Of a stretch of DNA of 64,000 bases, positions 24,916 through 33,958 are shown piece by piece. This stretch comes from Robiginitalea biformata HTCC2501. Lineage in GTDB: Bacteria; Bacteroidota; Bacteroidia; Flavobacteriales; Flavobacteriaceae. Below the pieces are notes generated by a model, which saw only the letters and a program-made list of their open reading frames with translations, was not told where the DNA came from and did no database searches. The stretch covers positions 1,404,501-1,468,500 of the forward strand of contig NC_013222.1 in the NCBI RefSeq assembly GCF_000024125.1, in the 5' to 3' direction. Numbering within the stretch: position 1 is the first letter of the stretch; each line of letters begins with the position of its first letter. The position numbers were made by a program, and so were the translations under genes.

Positions 24916-25773
24916 CTTCCGGCGAATTTCCCGCCAGCGCCAGTTGCGGGCAAATGCCCCTTCCTGACGGGTCAGTAACCTCCCGGAACCCGAAAAGAAC
25001 GCGCGGAGGTACCCGGAGAGGTGCTGGAAAGGGAGGAGTGGATTCCGACGTTTCCAGGCCATTTTCAACGAAGAGAGCAGGCTGATGCCAACCCCGTAGC
25101 GGAGCTGATAGAGCGCCTGTCCCTGCAGCCTGGCATTTCTGGCTGAATAGGCAAAGCCGGTAGGCCGCATATGGATCACCTTCAACTCCGGCAGCGTGCG
25201 GACGCCAAACCCGTGGTAGCGGGCCAACAGGGCGTCGGCCATATCCCACCCAATGGAAGGCCGCAGCCCGCCAATGGTCCGGAAACAGGCTTTACTGTAG
25301 AGTTTCACGGGGCCGCGGACATGCCCGGGCCCGGCGATGGGCTCATAGACGGTTTTTCCGTTTCGTTCCACATAGAGGTGGCCCCCGCAGAGGCCCAGGC
25401 CCGGATGCGCTTCAAAGGCTTCCAGGACTTTTCGGAAGTAGTCGGGGGGAAGGAGGATATCCGCGTCGAATTTCCCGATGAAATCGTAGGGTTGTTCGGT
25501 CTGGCTGAGCCCGTACTCAAAACACTCCACAACTTTGGGCCCCGGTTGGTGGCCCGAACCGGAAGTCCGGCCGGCCAATCGGATCCAGTCGTGTGCCCGG
25601 GCAAACTCCCCGGCGATTTGGGCGGTGCGGTCCGTGCTGTTGTCATCTACGATGAGCAGCTCGTCCGGCTGCCGCTCCTGGCTGGCGAACGATTCCAAAC
25701 AGGCGCGCAGGTACTTCCCCTCGTTGTGGGCGGGCATGATAATTACGAGCCGTTTGCTGTTTTCAGTTGCCAA
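24907..25773 (-). CDS. Glycosyltransferase family 2
   Basis: About 288 residues with a GT-A fold. The N-terminal IIMPAHNEG is followed by VDDNSTDRT (Asp43, Asp44), and KFDADI at about 101-106 supplies the DXD-type metal site; GGLRPSIGWDMADALLARYHGF resembles the acceptor-side helix. A C-terminal basic stretch and WRWREIRRKLS may attach it to the membrane. No ATG lies near the conserved start. I use a TTG at 25773, 12 bp after the end of the methyltransferase gene; an ATG at 25923 would overlap that gene heavily. The donor and acceptor sugars are unknown. Confidence 0.8.
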   Translation of the reverse strand: MATENSKRLVIIMPAHNEGKYLRACLESFASQERQPDELLIVDDNSTDRTAQIAGEFARAHDWIRLAGRTSGSGHQPGPKVVECFEYGLSQTEQPYDFIGKFDADILLPPDYFRKVLEAFEAHPGLGLCGGHLYVERNGKTVYEPIAGPGHVRGPVKLYSKACFRTIGGLRPSIGWDMADALLARYHGFGVRTLPELKVIHMRPTGFAYSARNARLQGQALYQLRYGVGISLLSSLKMAWKRRNPLLPFQHLSGYLRAFFSGSGRLLTRQEGAFARNWRWREIRRKLS

Positions 25774-25784
25774 ATTCCGGAGGG

Positions 25785-26327
25785 TTAATTGCCGTCGGTG
25801 GGCGACAGGCCGGGGCGTTCCGCATAAACCAGGTAATACCTGGGGGTAAAACGCCTCAACAGTGGCCGGAAGCCGATTTTTTGAACCGGGTGGGCCCACT
25901 GGAGCCGGTCCTTGATAACCCACCCGGATTTTTCGAGCAACCAGTCAAACTGCCAGGCTTCGAATTCGTGGAAATGCCGGTCGCGGTCATCGGTTTTGGA
26001 GCGGTACGCACTGGCAAACCACAGCCTGAGCGGGACGCTGGCCAGGAGTTTGTCGCCCGGTATGGCCCGCAGGACGTTATAGGGGGCCACCAGGTGCTCG
26101 AGGATCTCAAAGGCAGTGACTACCCCGGCCCCGGTGTTTTTGATGGCTTCCAGGTCTTCGTCCAGGTCCTCTCCCTGCGTATTGCTGACGGTATATCCAT
26201 GCTCCCGCATAATCTCCGCAAAGGGGTTATCCACCCCCAGATCCAGGATGGTCTCTTCCGGACGGATATGCTTCCGGAGGAATTCCAGGGTGAGTCTGTA
26301 GCGTTTTTCGGGATAATGGGTGTACAT
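25785..26327 (-). CDS. Class I SAM-dependent methyltransferase
   Basis: A 180-residue protein with a Rossmann-like methyltransferase core: TILDLGVDNPF (motif I, poorer in Gly than usual), VVTAFEILEHL (motif IV type) and LLASVPLRLW. Length and motifs fit the ubiG/methyltransf_11 group. It starts 2 bp after the gcvP stop and ends 12 bp before the glycosyltransferase, so gcvP, this gene and the glycosyltransferase form one operon. The acceptor is unknown; a sugar or lipid made with the glycosyltransferase is a guess. Confidence 0.78.
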   Translation of the reverse strand: MYTHYPEKRYRLTLEFLRKHIRPEETILDLGVDNPFAEIMREHGYTVSNTQGEDLDEDLEAIKNTGAGVVTAFEILEHLVAPYNVLRAIPGDKLLASVPLRLWFASAYRSKTDDRDRHFHEFEAWQFDWLLEKSGWVIKDRLQWAHPVQKIGFRPLLRRFTPRYYLVYAERPGLSPTDGN

Positions 26328-26329
26328 GG

Positions 26330-29179
26330 CTATTCGACAGTTTCGGCATACGCCTCGAGCGGGGCGCAGGTACACATCAGGTTGCGGTCGCCAAAGGCGT
26401 CGTCCACGCGCCGGACGCTGGGCCAGAATTTATTCTCCCGCACATGGGGCAGGGGAAAGGCCGCCTCGGCCCGGCTATACGGGTAATCCCAGGTATCGGC
26501 GGTAACCATGTCCGCGGTATGGGGGGCGTTTTTCAGGATCGGGTTGGGCTGCTCCCCGGAAAGATCAATTTCCCGGCGGATGGACAGGAGCGCATCGCAA
26601 AAGCGGTCGAGTTCTTCCAGGCTTTCGCTCTCCGTGGGTTCGATCATCATGGTCCCGGCTACCGGGAAAGAGACCGTCGGCGAATGAAAGCCGTAATCGA
26701 TCAGGCGCTTGGCGATATCTGTAACCTCGATTCCCATTTTTTTAAACGGACGGCAATCGATGATCATTTCGTGGGCAGCCCGCCCGAGTTCCCCGGTATA
26801 CAGGATGGGATAGGCTTCCCGCAGGCGCTCCTTGATATAATTGGCGTTCAGGATGGCGATTTTGGTGGCCTGCGTCAGGCCCTCCGCACCGAGCATCCGG
26901 ATATAGGCATAGGAAATCAGGCAGACCAGGGCGCTCCCCCAGGGGGCTGCCGAAATGGCCGGGATGCCGTGTTTGCCGCCCGTTTCCACGAGCGGGTTTT
27001 TCGGCAGGAATTCCGCCAGCTGGGGTGCCACGCAGATGGGGCCCACCCCCGGGCCGCCCCCGCCGTGGGGGATGGCAAAGGTCTTGTGGAGGTTCAGGTG
27101 GCAGACGTCGGCCCCGATGGTGGCCGGGTTGGTGAGGCCTACCTGGGCGTTCATGTTGGCGCCGTCCATATAGACCTGGCCCCCGTTATCGTGGATGAGC
27201 TGGGTTACCTGCCGGATGGAGGATTCGAAGACCCCGTGCGTGGACGGGTAAGTCACCATCAGTGCGGCCAGGGAATCGCTGTGGGCGGCTACTTTCTCCT
27301 CCAGGTCGGCCACGTCGATATTCCCCTTGTCGTCGGTTTTGGTTACCACCACCTTCATGCCCGCCATCACGGCCGAAGCCGGGTTGGTCCCGTGGGCCGA
27401 AGCCGGGATCAGGCAGACATTGCGGTGGCCTTCTCCCCGGGACTCGTGGTAGGCCCGGATGACCATCAACCCCGCGTATTCGCCCTGGGCGCCGGAATTC
27501 GGCTGGAGGGAAGTGGCCGCAAAACCCGTGATTTCGGTTAGGTAGGCCTCGAGTTTTCTGAGCATCTTCTGGTACCCTGTTGCCTGGCTTACCGGCACAA
27601 ACGGGTGGAGGTTGCCCCATTCCGCCATGCTCAGCGGCAGCATCTGGGTGGCGGCATTCAGTTTCATCGTACAGGATCCCAGCGAGATCATCGAATGGTT
27701 CAGCGCCAGGTCTTTTCGCTCGAGTTTTTTCAGGTAGCGCATCATCTCGGTTTCCGAGTGGTAGCGATTGAAGACATCCTGCCCGAGAAAGTCAGTGGCC
27801 CTGCGGAGTCCTGCCGGGATTCGGGATTCCGCGGAGAAGTCGGTGCAGCCCGGACTGTCCGTGCCCAGGGCGCGGGCAAAAACTTCCAGGATGTCCGCGA
27901 TATCCCAGGGCCCGGTGGTTTCGTTCAGGGAGACGGATACGCCATCCCCGAAGTAATTCAGGTTGATACCGGCTGCTTCCGCTTCCTTCCGGACGGCCCC
28001 GGCGGGCACCTCCGCGGTCACCGTATCGAAAAAGCTGGAATGCCGGAGGGATACGCCCATTTTTTCCAGGCCTTCGGCAAGGGATGCCGCCGCTGCGTGG
28101 ATGTTGCCTGCAATCCTCCGCAAGCCGTCCGGCCCGTGGTATACCGCATAGGCGCCTGCCATCACGGCCAGCAATACCTGGGCGGTACAAATATTCGAAG
28201 TGGCCTTGTCCCGTTTGATATGTTGTTCCCGGGTCTGTAGGGCCATCCGCAGGGCCGGTTTACCGTCCACATCCTTGCTCAGGCCGATGATCCGCCCCGG
28301 GATTTGCCGCTTATAGGCCTCCCGGGTGGCAAAAAAGGCTGCGTGCGGCCCGCCATACCCCATCGGTATGCCAAAGCGCTGCGTACTGCCAACCACCACA
28401 TCGGCCCCGAATTCCCCCGGGGGTACCAACAGGCAGAGACTCATCAGGTCTGCTGCAACTGCTACTTTGATATCCAGGCTGTGGGCCTGCGCCACAAAAT
28501 CCCCGAATTCGCCTACGGAGCCGTCGGCTGCGGGGTATTGGAGGAGGGCGCCAAAGAAGTCCCCGTCGAGGCGGGCCGTTTCGGGAGCGCCCGGGACGAG
28601 TTCAATCCCCAGGGGCGCCGACCGGGTTTCCAGCAGGGCAAGCGTTTGCGGGAGCACACCCTCAGAGACAAAAAATTTGACACACCCGGTTTTCTTTTGT
28701 TCCCTGCTTCGCAGTTCAAAGATCATGGCCATGGCTTCTGCCGCTGCCGTGCTTTCGTCCAGGAGGGAGGCGTTGGCCAGTTCCATGCCTGTGAGGTCGC
28801 TGACGACGGTCTGAAAATTGAGCAGGGCTTCCAGGCGCCCCTGGGCGATTTCCGCCTGGTAAGGGGTATAGGCCGTATACCATCCGGGATTCTCCAGGAT
28901 GTTGCGCTTGATAACGGAGGGCGTAATCGTAGGATGGTATCCGAGACCGATATAAGATTTCATCAGGTCGTTCTCCCGTCCCAGTTCGTGTATGTGCTGC
29001 AGGAATTCATGTTCGGCCATGGGCGGGTCCAGTTGCATGGGCCCTTTCAGGCGAATGCCGTCCGGCAGGGTTTCATAGATGAGTTGTTCGAGGTTTTCCA
29101 CCCCGATCCGCCCTGTCATGGCCGGCAGGTCGCCGGGGCGAATGCCCAGGTGGCGGGAAGCAAATTGCGCAGTTTTCAT
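26330..29179 (-). CDS. gcvP: Glycine dehydrogenase (decarboxylating), single-chain P protein
   Basis: The pyridoxal-phosphate P protein of the glycine cleavage system, which decarboxylates glycine and passes aminomethyl to the lipoyl H protein. The 949-residue chain holds both halves that are separate subunits in some bacteria. The N-terminal half starts FASRHLGIRP and has ESTAAAEAM; the C-terminal half has the PLP lysine in NLHKTFAIPHGGGGPG (about residue 697). The ATG at 29179 begins the conserved sequence, and a perfect -7 element lies 30 bp upstream. No glycine riboswitch is seen in the short leader. gcvT and gcvH are not in the window. Confidence 0.95.
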   Translation of the reverse strand: MKTAQFASRHLGIRPGDLPAMTGRIGVENLEQLIYETLPDGIRLKGPMQLDPPMAEHEFLQHIHELGRENDLMKSYIGLGYHPTITPSVIKRNILENPGWYTAYTPYQAEIAQGRLEALLNFQTVVSDLTGMELANASLLDESTAAAEAMAMIFELRSREQKKTGCVKFFVSEGVLPQTLALLETRSAPLGIELVPGAPETARLDGDFFGALLQYPAADGSVGEFGDFVAQAHSLDIKVAVAADLMSLCLLVPPGEFGADVVVGSTQRFGIPMGYGGPHAAFFATREAYKRQIPGRIIGLSKDVDGKPALRMALQTREQHIKRDKATSNICTAQVLLAVMAGAYAVYHGPDGLRRIAGNIHAAAASLAEGLEKMGVSLRHSSFFDTVTAEVPAGAVRKEAEAAGINLNYFGDGVSVSLNETTGPWDIADILEVFARALGTDSPGCTDFSAESRIPAGLRRATDFLGQDVFNRYHSETEMMRYLKKLERKDLALNHSMISLGSCTMKLNAATQMLPLSMAEWGNLHPFVPVSQATGYQKMLRKLEAYLTEITGFAATSLQPNSGAQGEYAGLMVIRAYHESRGEGHRNVCLIPASAHGTNPASAVMAGMKVVVTKTDDKGNIDVADLEEKVAAHSDSLAALMVTYPSTHGVFESSIRQVTQLIHDNGGQVYMDGANMNAQVGLTNPATIGADVCHLNLHKTFAIPHGGGGPGVGPICVAPQLAEFLPKNPLVETGGKHGIPAISAAPWGSALVCLISYAYIRMLGAEGLTQATKIAILNANYIKERLREAYPILYTGELGRAAHEMIIDCRPFKKMGIEVTDIAKRLIDYGFHSPTVSFPVAGTMMIEPTESESLEELDRFCDALLSIRREIDLSGEQPNPILKNAPHTADMVTADTWDYPYSRAEAAFPLPHVRENKFWPSVRRVDDAFGDRNLMCTCAPLEAYAETVE

Positions 29180-29208
29180 AGCAATCCGGATTGACTTTTT
29201 AGAGGTCA

Positions 29209-29216
29209 CAAAATTA
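29209..29216 (-). promoter_or_regulatory. -7 element before gcvP
   Basis: TAATTTTG read on the minus strand, a perfect TAnnTTTG, 29 bases before the gcvP start codon. Confidence 0.4.
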
Positions 29217-29303
29217 GGTATAAATTACTGGATAACCGCGGATAGGCGCACAGTGTCAGGTGAAAGTTTTTAACCGGAATCCCGGCTTATGAACACTTTG
29301 GCA

Positions 29304-29311
29304 TACCTTTG
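29304..29311 (+). promoter_or_regulatory. -7 element abutting the UbiA-like gene
   Basis: Perfect TACCTTTG ending four bases before the ATG at 29316, so transcription would start at or within the start codon. Confidence 0.4.
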
Positions 29312-29315
29312 CCCC

Positions 29316-30146
29316 ATGCGCCTTTACCACGCAGTTTTCCGCATGTATGTCGGTGGAAGTATCCACGTTGCGGCTGTATTGCTGGCGCTGCTCTATTATA
29401 CGGAGCGGCTATCCGGGGCTACCGTGCAGCCGGAGTATTACGGCGCCCTGTTCTTTGGGAGTATTGCGGGTTACAATTGCCTGAAATACGGGGCGGAGCC
29501 CTGGAAGTACCGACCGAAAAAGGGATCGCGCATCCGGCTGTTATTTGCCCTGAGCCTCGTCTGCCTGTTGGTGGGCCTGTATTTCCTGTTTCTGCTGGAT
29601 ATACCCTACTGGTGGATGAGTGCGGCATGCGCCGTACTGGCTGCCCTGTATTCGCTGCCCCTGTTTCCGGGCTTTCGGAACCTGCGCAGTTTTGGCTTGC
29701 TGAAGGTGCCTCTGGTAGCCCTGGTCTGGGTGGCAGCCACGGTCTGGATACCGGTATGGGGCAGTGGAAGTACTCTTGGCTGGGACCTTTGGGTGGAGAG
29801 TGTCCAGCGATTCCTATGGGTGGGATTGCTGATGCTGCCTTTCGAAATACGGGATATGGATTCGGATCCGCCGGCCATCCGTACGCTGCCGAGGCGGCTG
29901 GGGATGGCCGGAACCCGCCGGCTGGGGTGGATCGGGGCCTTCTTGCTTATGGTGACGGTGGCGCTTAAGGATCTGCCAACAGGCGCAGAGTGGGTGAGTA
30001 AGGGGCTCGCGGCTGTTTTAACCGGGCTCGCCATCCAGTTCAGCAGCAGGGATCAACCCCCTTATTACGCTTCCTTCTGGGTGGAGGGCATTCCCATGGT
30101 ATGCCTGGCGGCATTCGTAGCCTGGGATCAGCTGGCCGGGCCCTGA
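29316..30146 (+). CDS. UbiA-like integral membrane protein
   Basis: A 276-residue protein with about eight membrane segments. LPFEIRDMDSDPPAIRTLPRRLG (residues about 175-197) resembles the second Asp-rich motif of UbiA prenyltransferases. The first Asp-rich motif (NDxxDxxxD) is replaced by GYNCLKYGAEPWKYRPKK, so a true prenyltransferase activity is doubtful. I call it UbiA-like, function unknown. The ATG at 29316 gives the family-like MRLYHAVFRMYVGGSIHVA; 29289 is an alternative. Its end overlaps the convergent anti-sigma gene by 19 bp. Confidence 0.65.
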   Translation: MRLYHAVFRMYVGGSIHVAAVLLALLYYTERLSGATVQPEYYGALFFGSIAGYNCLKYGAEPWKYRPKKGSRIRLLFALSLVCLLVGLYFLFLLDIPYWWMSAACAVLAALYSLPLFPGFRNLRSFGLLKVPLVALVWVAATVWIPVWGSGSTLGWDLWVESVQRFLWVGLLMLPFEIRDMDSDPPAIRTLPRRLGMAGTRRLGWIGAFLLMVTVALKDLPTGAEWVSKGLAAVLTGLAIQFSSRDQPPYYASFWVEGIPMVCLAAFVAWDQLAGP

Positions 30147-30373
30147 CCCCGTTCCTTTTCCAGCCGTTGTTTTAATTTTTCCTTTTCCTCCTCCGGCAGG
30201 ACGTGGAGTGAAGCCTGGTTGCACAAGTCGGTGAGCCGGCTGTTTTTCCTGGAAAAGCGCGCACATTGCCGGCAGACAATCAGGTGGGCCCACAGCCGGA
30301 GCCGCTCCGCCAGGGAGGCTTCCCTGTACTGGTTCTTATGGCAGATCGTTACCGCTTCGTCACAACTGATCAT
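30128..30373 (-). CDS. Zinc-binding anti-sigma factor-like protein
   Basis: An 81-residue protein with the motif H-x3-C-x2-C (AHLIVCRQC), preceded by a further Cys and His (TICHKNQ). This is the arrangement of small ZAS anti-sigma factors. Its start overlaps the sigma factor stop as ATGA, which couples synthesis of the two. It has no membrane segment, so it would act in the cytosol, binding the sigma factor until zinc or thiol chemistry releases it. The partnership is inferred from overlap and family. Confidence 0.75.
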   Translation of the reverse strand: MISCDEAVTICHKNQYREASLAERLRLWAHLIVCRQCARFSRKNSRLTDLCNQASLHVLPEEEKEKLKQRLEKERGQGPAS

Positions 30374-30936
30374 GTCGCTTGTTTAAACCATATTTCGTTC
30401 AGGCACCCCATCAGGGCCGTTCGGGCCCTGTGTACGATTACCCAGAGATTAGACGGGTTAATATCCAATTCTTTACAAACATCTTCCGTACGCATCCCGC
30501 GTATGGTTTTCATGGTGAATACCTGCGCCTGCTTTTCGGGTAAACGTCCGATGCATTCCCGGATGGCCATCCCGAGTTCCTCGTTTTCGACCGTGTCGTT
30601 TTCCTTTGTGGATTCCGGGTCTGCGGCCATCTCTTCCAGCCAGTCGCCTTCCTGCCCGGATTGGGAAGAATAATGCATCCGGACCTCTGCCTTGCCCTTG
30701 AAGGTGTTCGATTTGCGGTAATGATCGATGACTTTGCGTTTGAGGATGGCTATGAGCCAGGTCTTTTCGGCGGCATTCCCTTTAAAGTTGGGAGCCGACT
30801 GTAAGCCGGCGACGAAGGTTTCCTGAACGAGGTCCCTGGCGAGTTCCTCGTCGTTTACCCGTACCACGGCGTAATTATAGAGGTAATCCGCATAGCGGTC
30901 TACCCATTTTTCTGGATGTAATTCTTGTTTGGGCAT
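30370..30936 (-). CDS. ECF-type RNA polymerase sigma factor
   Basis: A 188-residue sigma-70 family factor. Region 2 runs from WVDRYADYLYNYAVVRV through DLVQETFVAGL and KTWLIAILKRKVIDHYRK. Region 4 runs from CIGRLPEKQAQVFTMKTIRGMRTEDVCKELDINPSNLWVIVHRARTAL. An acidic linker (ADPESTKENDTVENEE) joins them. The downstream ZAS-type gene is its likely regulator. A perfect -7 element (30954-30961) lies just upstream, and the rhodanese gene is divergent from the same 74-bp gap. Confidence 0.9.
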   Translation of the reverse strand: MPKQELHPEKWVDRYADYLYNYAVVRVNDEELARDLVQETFVAGLQSAPNFKGNAAEKTWLIAILKRKVIDHYRKSNTFKGKAEVRMHYSSQSGQEGDWLEEMAADPESTKENDTVENEELGMAIRECIGRLPEKQAQVFTMKTIRGMRTEDVCKELDINPSNLWVIVHRARTALMGCLNEIWFKQAT

Positions 30937-30953
30937 CCGGGTAAAACTAGGAT

Positions 30954-30961
30954 CAAAAATA
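30954..30961 (-). promoter_or_regulatory. -7 element before the ECF sigma gene
   Basis: TATTTTTG on the minus strand, 17 bases before the start codon. No standard -33 element. Confidence 0.4.
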
Positions 30962-31010
30962 ACTGAAATTTAAGGAATAATGCTACCTTGCTCTAAAGAG
31001 TCGTTCGTAT

Positions 31011-31367
31011 ATGAAACCATTGATCGCGTTATTTTTGGCCATGTGTTCCCTGCAGGTTGCGGCACAGGCGGAACAATTGCCCATGGAGGCATTCAATCCG
31101 TCCTCCCTGTCCGAAGGGGCGGTACTGCTGGATGTCCGGACCCCTGCGGAATTCAATGAGGGTCATCTGCCGGGGGCCGTCAATATCGACTGGTTTGCCG
31201 ACGATTTCAACTCGCGGTTGGAAGATATCCCGAAAGATGCCGAAATCTACCTGTATTGCAAAAAAGGGGGGCGGAGCGCCCGTGCCTCCGAAAGGCTTCT
31301 CACCCTGGGCTATACCCGTGTGGTCGACCTGACCGGCGGGTACGACGCTTACCAACCCGGACAGTAA
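31011..31367 (+). CDS. Secreted rhodanese-like protein
   Basis: A 118-residue single rhodanese domain behind a signal peptide (FLAMCSLQVAAQA). The catalytic loop is CKKGGRSA with Cys83, and the conserved LLDVRTPAEFNEGHLPGAVNID is at about 39-60. It should act in the periplasm as a sulfurtransferase or persulfide carrier. It diverges from the ECF sigma factor and ends six bases from the convergent M3 peptidase gene. Confidence 0.88.
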   Translation: MKPLIALFLAMCSLQVAAQAEQLPMEAFNPSSLSEGAVLLDVRTPAEFNEGHLPGAVNIDWFADDFNSRLEDIPKDAEIYLYCKKGGRSARASERLLTLGYTRVVDLTGGYDAYQPGQ

Positions 31368-31372
31368 ACGAA

Positions 31373-33403
31373 CTAGTTTACGGCAGGCACCAGGCCGGCC
31401 CGTTTGAGCAGGGCGTCGATTTCTGGCTCGCGGCCCCGGAAACGGACATAGAGTTCCATCGGGTCCTCGGTACCCCCCCGCGACAGGATGTGATCCCGGA
31501 AACGACGGGCTGTTTCCCGGTCAAATATCCCGGATTCCCTGAATGAGGCAAAGGCATCCGCGTCGAGGACCTCGGCCCATTTGTAGCTGTAGTAGCCCGA
31601 GGCGTACCCGCCCTGGAAAATATGCGCAAAAGCCGTGCTCATGCAGGTTTCCGGATGTTCGGGGAAGAGCCGGGTAGGTGCAAATGCTTCGGATTCATGC
31701 GCTTTGACATCCGTGATATCCGACGGGTTGCCCCCGTGCCAGGCCATGTCGAGGAATCCGAAGCTGAGCTGGCGCACCGTGGCGATCCCCTCCTGGAAAT
31801 TCGCGCTGGCCTTGATTTTTTCAATCAATGTATCCGGCAAAATTTCCCCGGTTTTGTAATGTCTGGCAAAAAGTGCCAGGGCGTCGGGCTCGTAACACCA
31901 GTTTTCCATGAGCTGGCTGGGCAGTTCCACAAAATCCCAGTATACCGATGTTCCGGATAGCCCCGGGTAGGTGGTATCTGCCAGCATCCCGTGGAGGGCG
32001 TGCCCGAATTCGTGGAAGAGGGTGGTCACCTCGTCAAAGGTCAGCAAGGCGGGTTGGCTGGAGGTCGGCCGCGTAAAGTTGCAGACGATGGCGATATGCG
32101 GGCGCTCCACCGTACCGCCTTTGCGGTATTGGGGTTTATACGAAGTCATCCAGGCGCCACCCCGTTTTCCGGGGCGCGGGTGGAAATCCGCGTAGAACAG
32201 GGCTACCAGCTTCCCATCCGCATCCACAACCCGGTAGGTGCGGACTTCCTCGTGATAGGTGGGGAGGGAATCCTCAGGCTGGAAGGACAGGCCGTAGAGC
32301 CGGCCGGCTATTTCAAAAACGCCGTCAATGACGTTCTCGAGCTGGAAGTACGGTTTGAGGATTTCATCGTCCAGCGCAAATTTCTCCTGTTTTAGTTTTT
32401 CCGAATAATAGGCCTTGTCCCAGGGCTCCAATTGGGTCAGCCCGTCCCGTTTTTCCGCGTAGGCTGCCAGTTCCCCTAGTTCTCGTTTTGCTGCAGGCAG
32501 CGCCTTCTCCAAGAGTTCCTCCAGGAATTCCCGGACGGTTTCCGGGGATTTTGCCATGCGCTGCTCCAGCACGAAATCGGCGTGGCTCGCGTAGCCCAGC
32601 AACCGGGCCCGTTCAAAGCGGAGGTTGGCAATCCTGAGCACAATTTCCCGGTTGTCCCGGGCATCGCCGTGAAACCCCTTGCTGCCGAAGGCCAGGTAGA
32701 GTTCTTTTCGCAGGTTCCGGTTAGCGGCGTACTTCATAAACGGGAGGTAAGACGGGTAGTCCAGCGTAATGATCCACCCTTCCTTGCCGCCCGACCCGGC
32801 GCGTATGCGGGCCGCTTCGCGCTGGGACTCCGGCAGGCCTTCCAGGTCTTCTTCCCGGGTGATGTGTAATTCGTAGGAGTTGGTTTCCTCCAGGATGTGC
32901 TCCCCGAAGGTGAGTTTCAATCGGGACAATTCCGAATCGATTTCCCGCAGCCGTTTTTTGCCCGCGGCATCCAGCAGGGCGCCGTTCCGCCTGAAGTGCA
33001 GGAATTTCTTTTCCACTAAGGTCCGGGATTCGGCATCCAGGTCCATCGTTTCCCGGGCCTCGTAGACTTGCCGGACACGGTCAAAGAGGGACTCGTTCAG
33101 TGTAATGTCGTTGCTGAATTCGCTGAGCAGGGGGGAGACTTCCTGGGCCAGCGCCTGGATTTCCGCATTGGTCTCGGCGGCATTCAGGTTGAAGAAGATA
33201 CTGCTGATGCGGTCCAGCCTGGAGCCGGCATAATCCAGGGCTGCAATCGTATTCTCAAAATCCGGCGGGGCCGGATGGTCCGCAATAGCGTCGATTTCCG
33301 CCCGGGCTTCGGCCAGTGCTGCGTCAAAGGCGGGCTTGAAATGTTCGGTTCGGATCGATGAAAAAGGGGCAGCGTCAAAGGGCTGCAGCAGCGGGTTCTC
33401 CAT
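31373..33403 (-). CDS. M3-family peptidase (oligopeptidase A/Dcp type)
   Basis: A 676-residue zinc metallopeptidase. The active site HEFGHALHG lies at about residues 462-470, followed by SGTSVYWDFVELPSQLMENW, the M3 substrate/metal region; the N-terminal NPLLQPFDAAPFSSI is typical of this family. There is no signal peptide, so it acts in the cytosol, cutting short peptides either as oligopeptidase A or as a dipeptidyl carboxypeptidase. The sequence does not separate these two. Confidence 0.92.
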   Translation of the reverse strand: MENPLLQPFDAAPFSSIRTEHFKPAFDAALAEARAEIDAIADHPAPPDFENTIAALDYAGSRLDRISSIFFNLNAAETNAEIQALAQEVSPLLSEFSNDITLNESLFDRVRQVYEARETMDLDAESRTLVEKKFLHFRRNGALLDAAGKKRLREIDSELSRLKLTFGEHILEETNSYELHITREEDLEGLPESQREAARIRAGSGGKEGWIITLDYPSYLPFMKYAANRNLRKELYLAFGSKGFHGDARDNREIVLRIANLRFERARLLGYASHADFVLEQRMAKSPETVREFLEELLEKALPAAKRELGELAAYAEKRDGLTQLEPWDKAYYSEKLKQEKFALDDEILKPYFQLENVIDGVFEIAGRLYGLSFQPEDSLPTYHEEVRTYRVVDADGKLVALFYADFHPRPGKRGGAWMTSYKPQYRKGGTVERPHIAIVCNFTRPTSSQPALLTFDEVTTLFHEFGHALHGMLADTTYPGLSGTSVYWDFVELPSQLMENWCYEPDALALFARHYKTGEILPDTLIEKIKASANFQEGIATVRQLSFGFLDMAWHGGNPSDITDVKAHESEAFAPTRLFPEHPETCMSTAFAHIFQGGYASGYYSYKWAEVLDADAFASFRESGIFDRETARRFRDHILSRGGTEDPMELYVRFRGREPEIDALLKRAGLVPAVN

Positions 33404-33460
33404 GTTTTTGGATTTGGAATGCGAGAGGTTTCTATTTCCGGCCGGGCAGTGGCTCTGGCC

Positions 33461-33958
33461 TCAGCTATTGAATTTGCGGCGCACTTCGCTGGCGCCATCG
33501 AGCACTTTCTCCTTGAGGGATTCCTTAAAGGCGATAATTTTTTTAAGTAGTGCGGGGTCGGAACTGCCCAGGATCTGTGCTGCCAGGATACCGGCATTCC
33601 GGGCCCCGTTCAGGGCTACGGTGGCTACCGGCACCCCTCCCGGCATTTGCAGGATGGAGAGGACCGAATCCCATCCGTCGATGGAGTTGGAACTCCTGAC
33701 CGGTACTCCGATAACCGGCAGGGGCGAATACGCGGCTACCATCCCCGGCAGGTGGGCAGCGCCACCGGCCCCGGCAATAATGACGGAAATGCCTTTTTTA
33801 TGCGCCTCGCTGGCAAATTCAGCGAGCTTTTCCGGCGTCCGGTGGGCCGAAACGATGTCGACTTCCACGGTTATTTCCAACTTTTGCAACAGGTCGATAG
33901 CTTCCTGCATGACAGGCAGGTCGCTTGTACTGCCCATGACAACGGCTACTTTACTCAT
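33461..33958 (-). CDS. purE: N5-carboxyaminoimidazole ribonucleotide mutase
   Basis: Moves the carboxyl group from N5-CAIR to give CAIR in purine synthesis. The 165-residue protein has the class I PurE motifs: GSTSDLP, SAHRTPE with the catalytic His, GAGGAAHLPGMVAA, and LQMPGGVPVATVA. The start overlaps the purK stop as ATGA, and the two enzymes act in sequence. Confidence 0.96.
   Translation of the reverse strand: MSKVAVVMGSTSDLPVMQEAIDLLQKLEITVEVDIVSAHRTPEKLAEFASEAHKKGISVIIAGAGGAAHLPGMVAAYSPLPVIGVPVRSSNSIDGWDSVLSILQMPGGVPVATVALNGARNAGILAAQILGSSDPALLKKIIAFKESLKEKVLDGASEVRRKFNS

Noticed and set aside
26444..27541. 365-codon plus-strand frame opposite gcvP
   Set aside because: Antisense shadow; the PLP enzyme motifs are on the minus strand.
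29180..29303. Glycine riboswitch upstream of gcvP
   Set aside because: The leader would be about 25 nt long and no tandem aptamer-like structure is seen.
30954..30984. Full -33/-7 promoter for the ECF sigma gene
   Set aside because: Only the -7 element is present; the bases 19 further upstream do not match TTTG.
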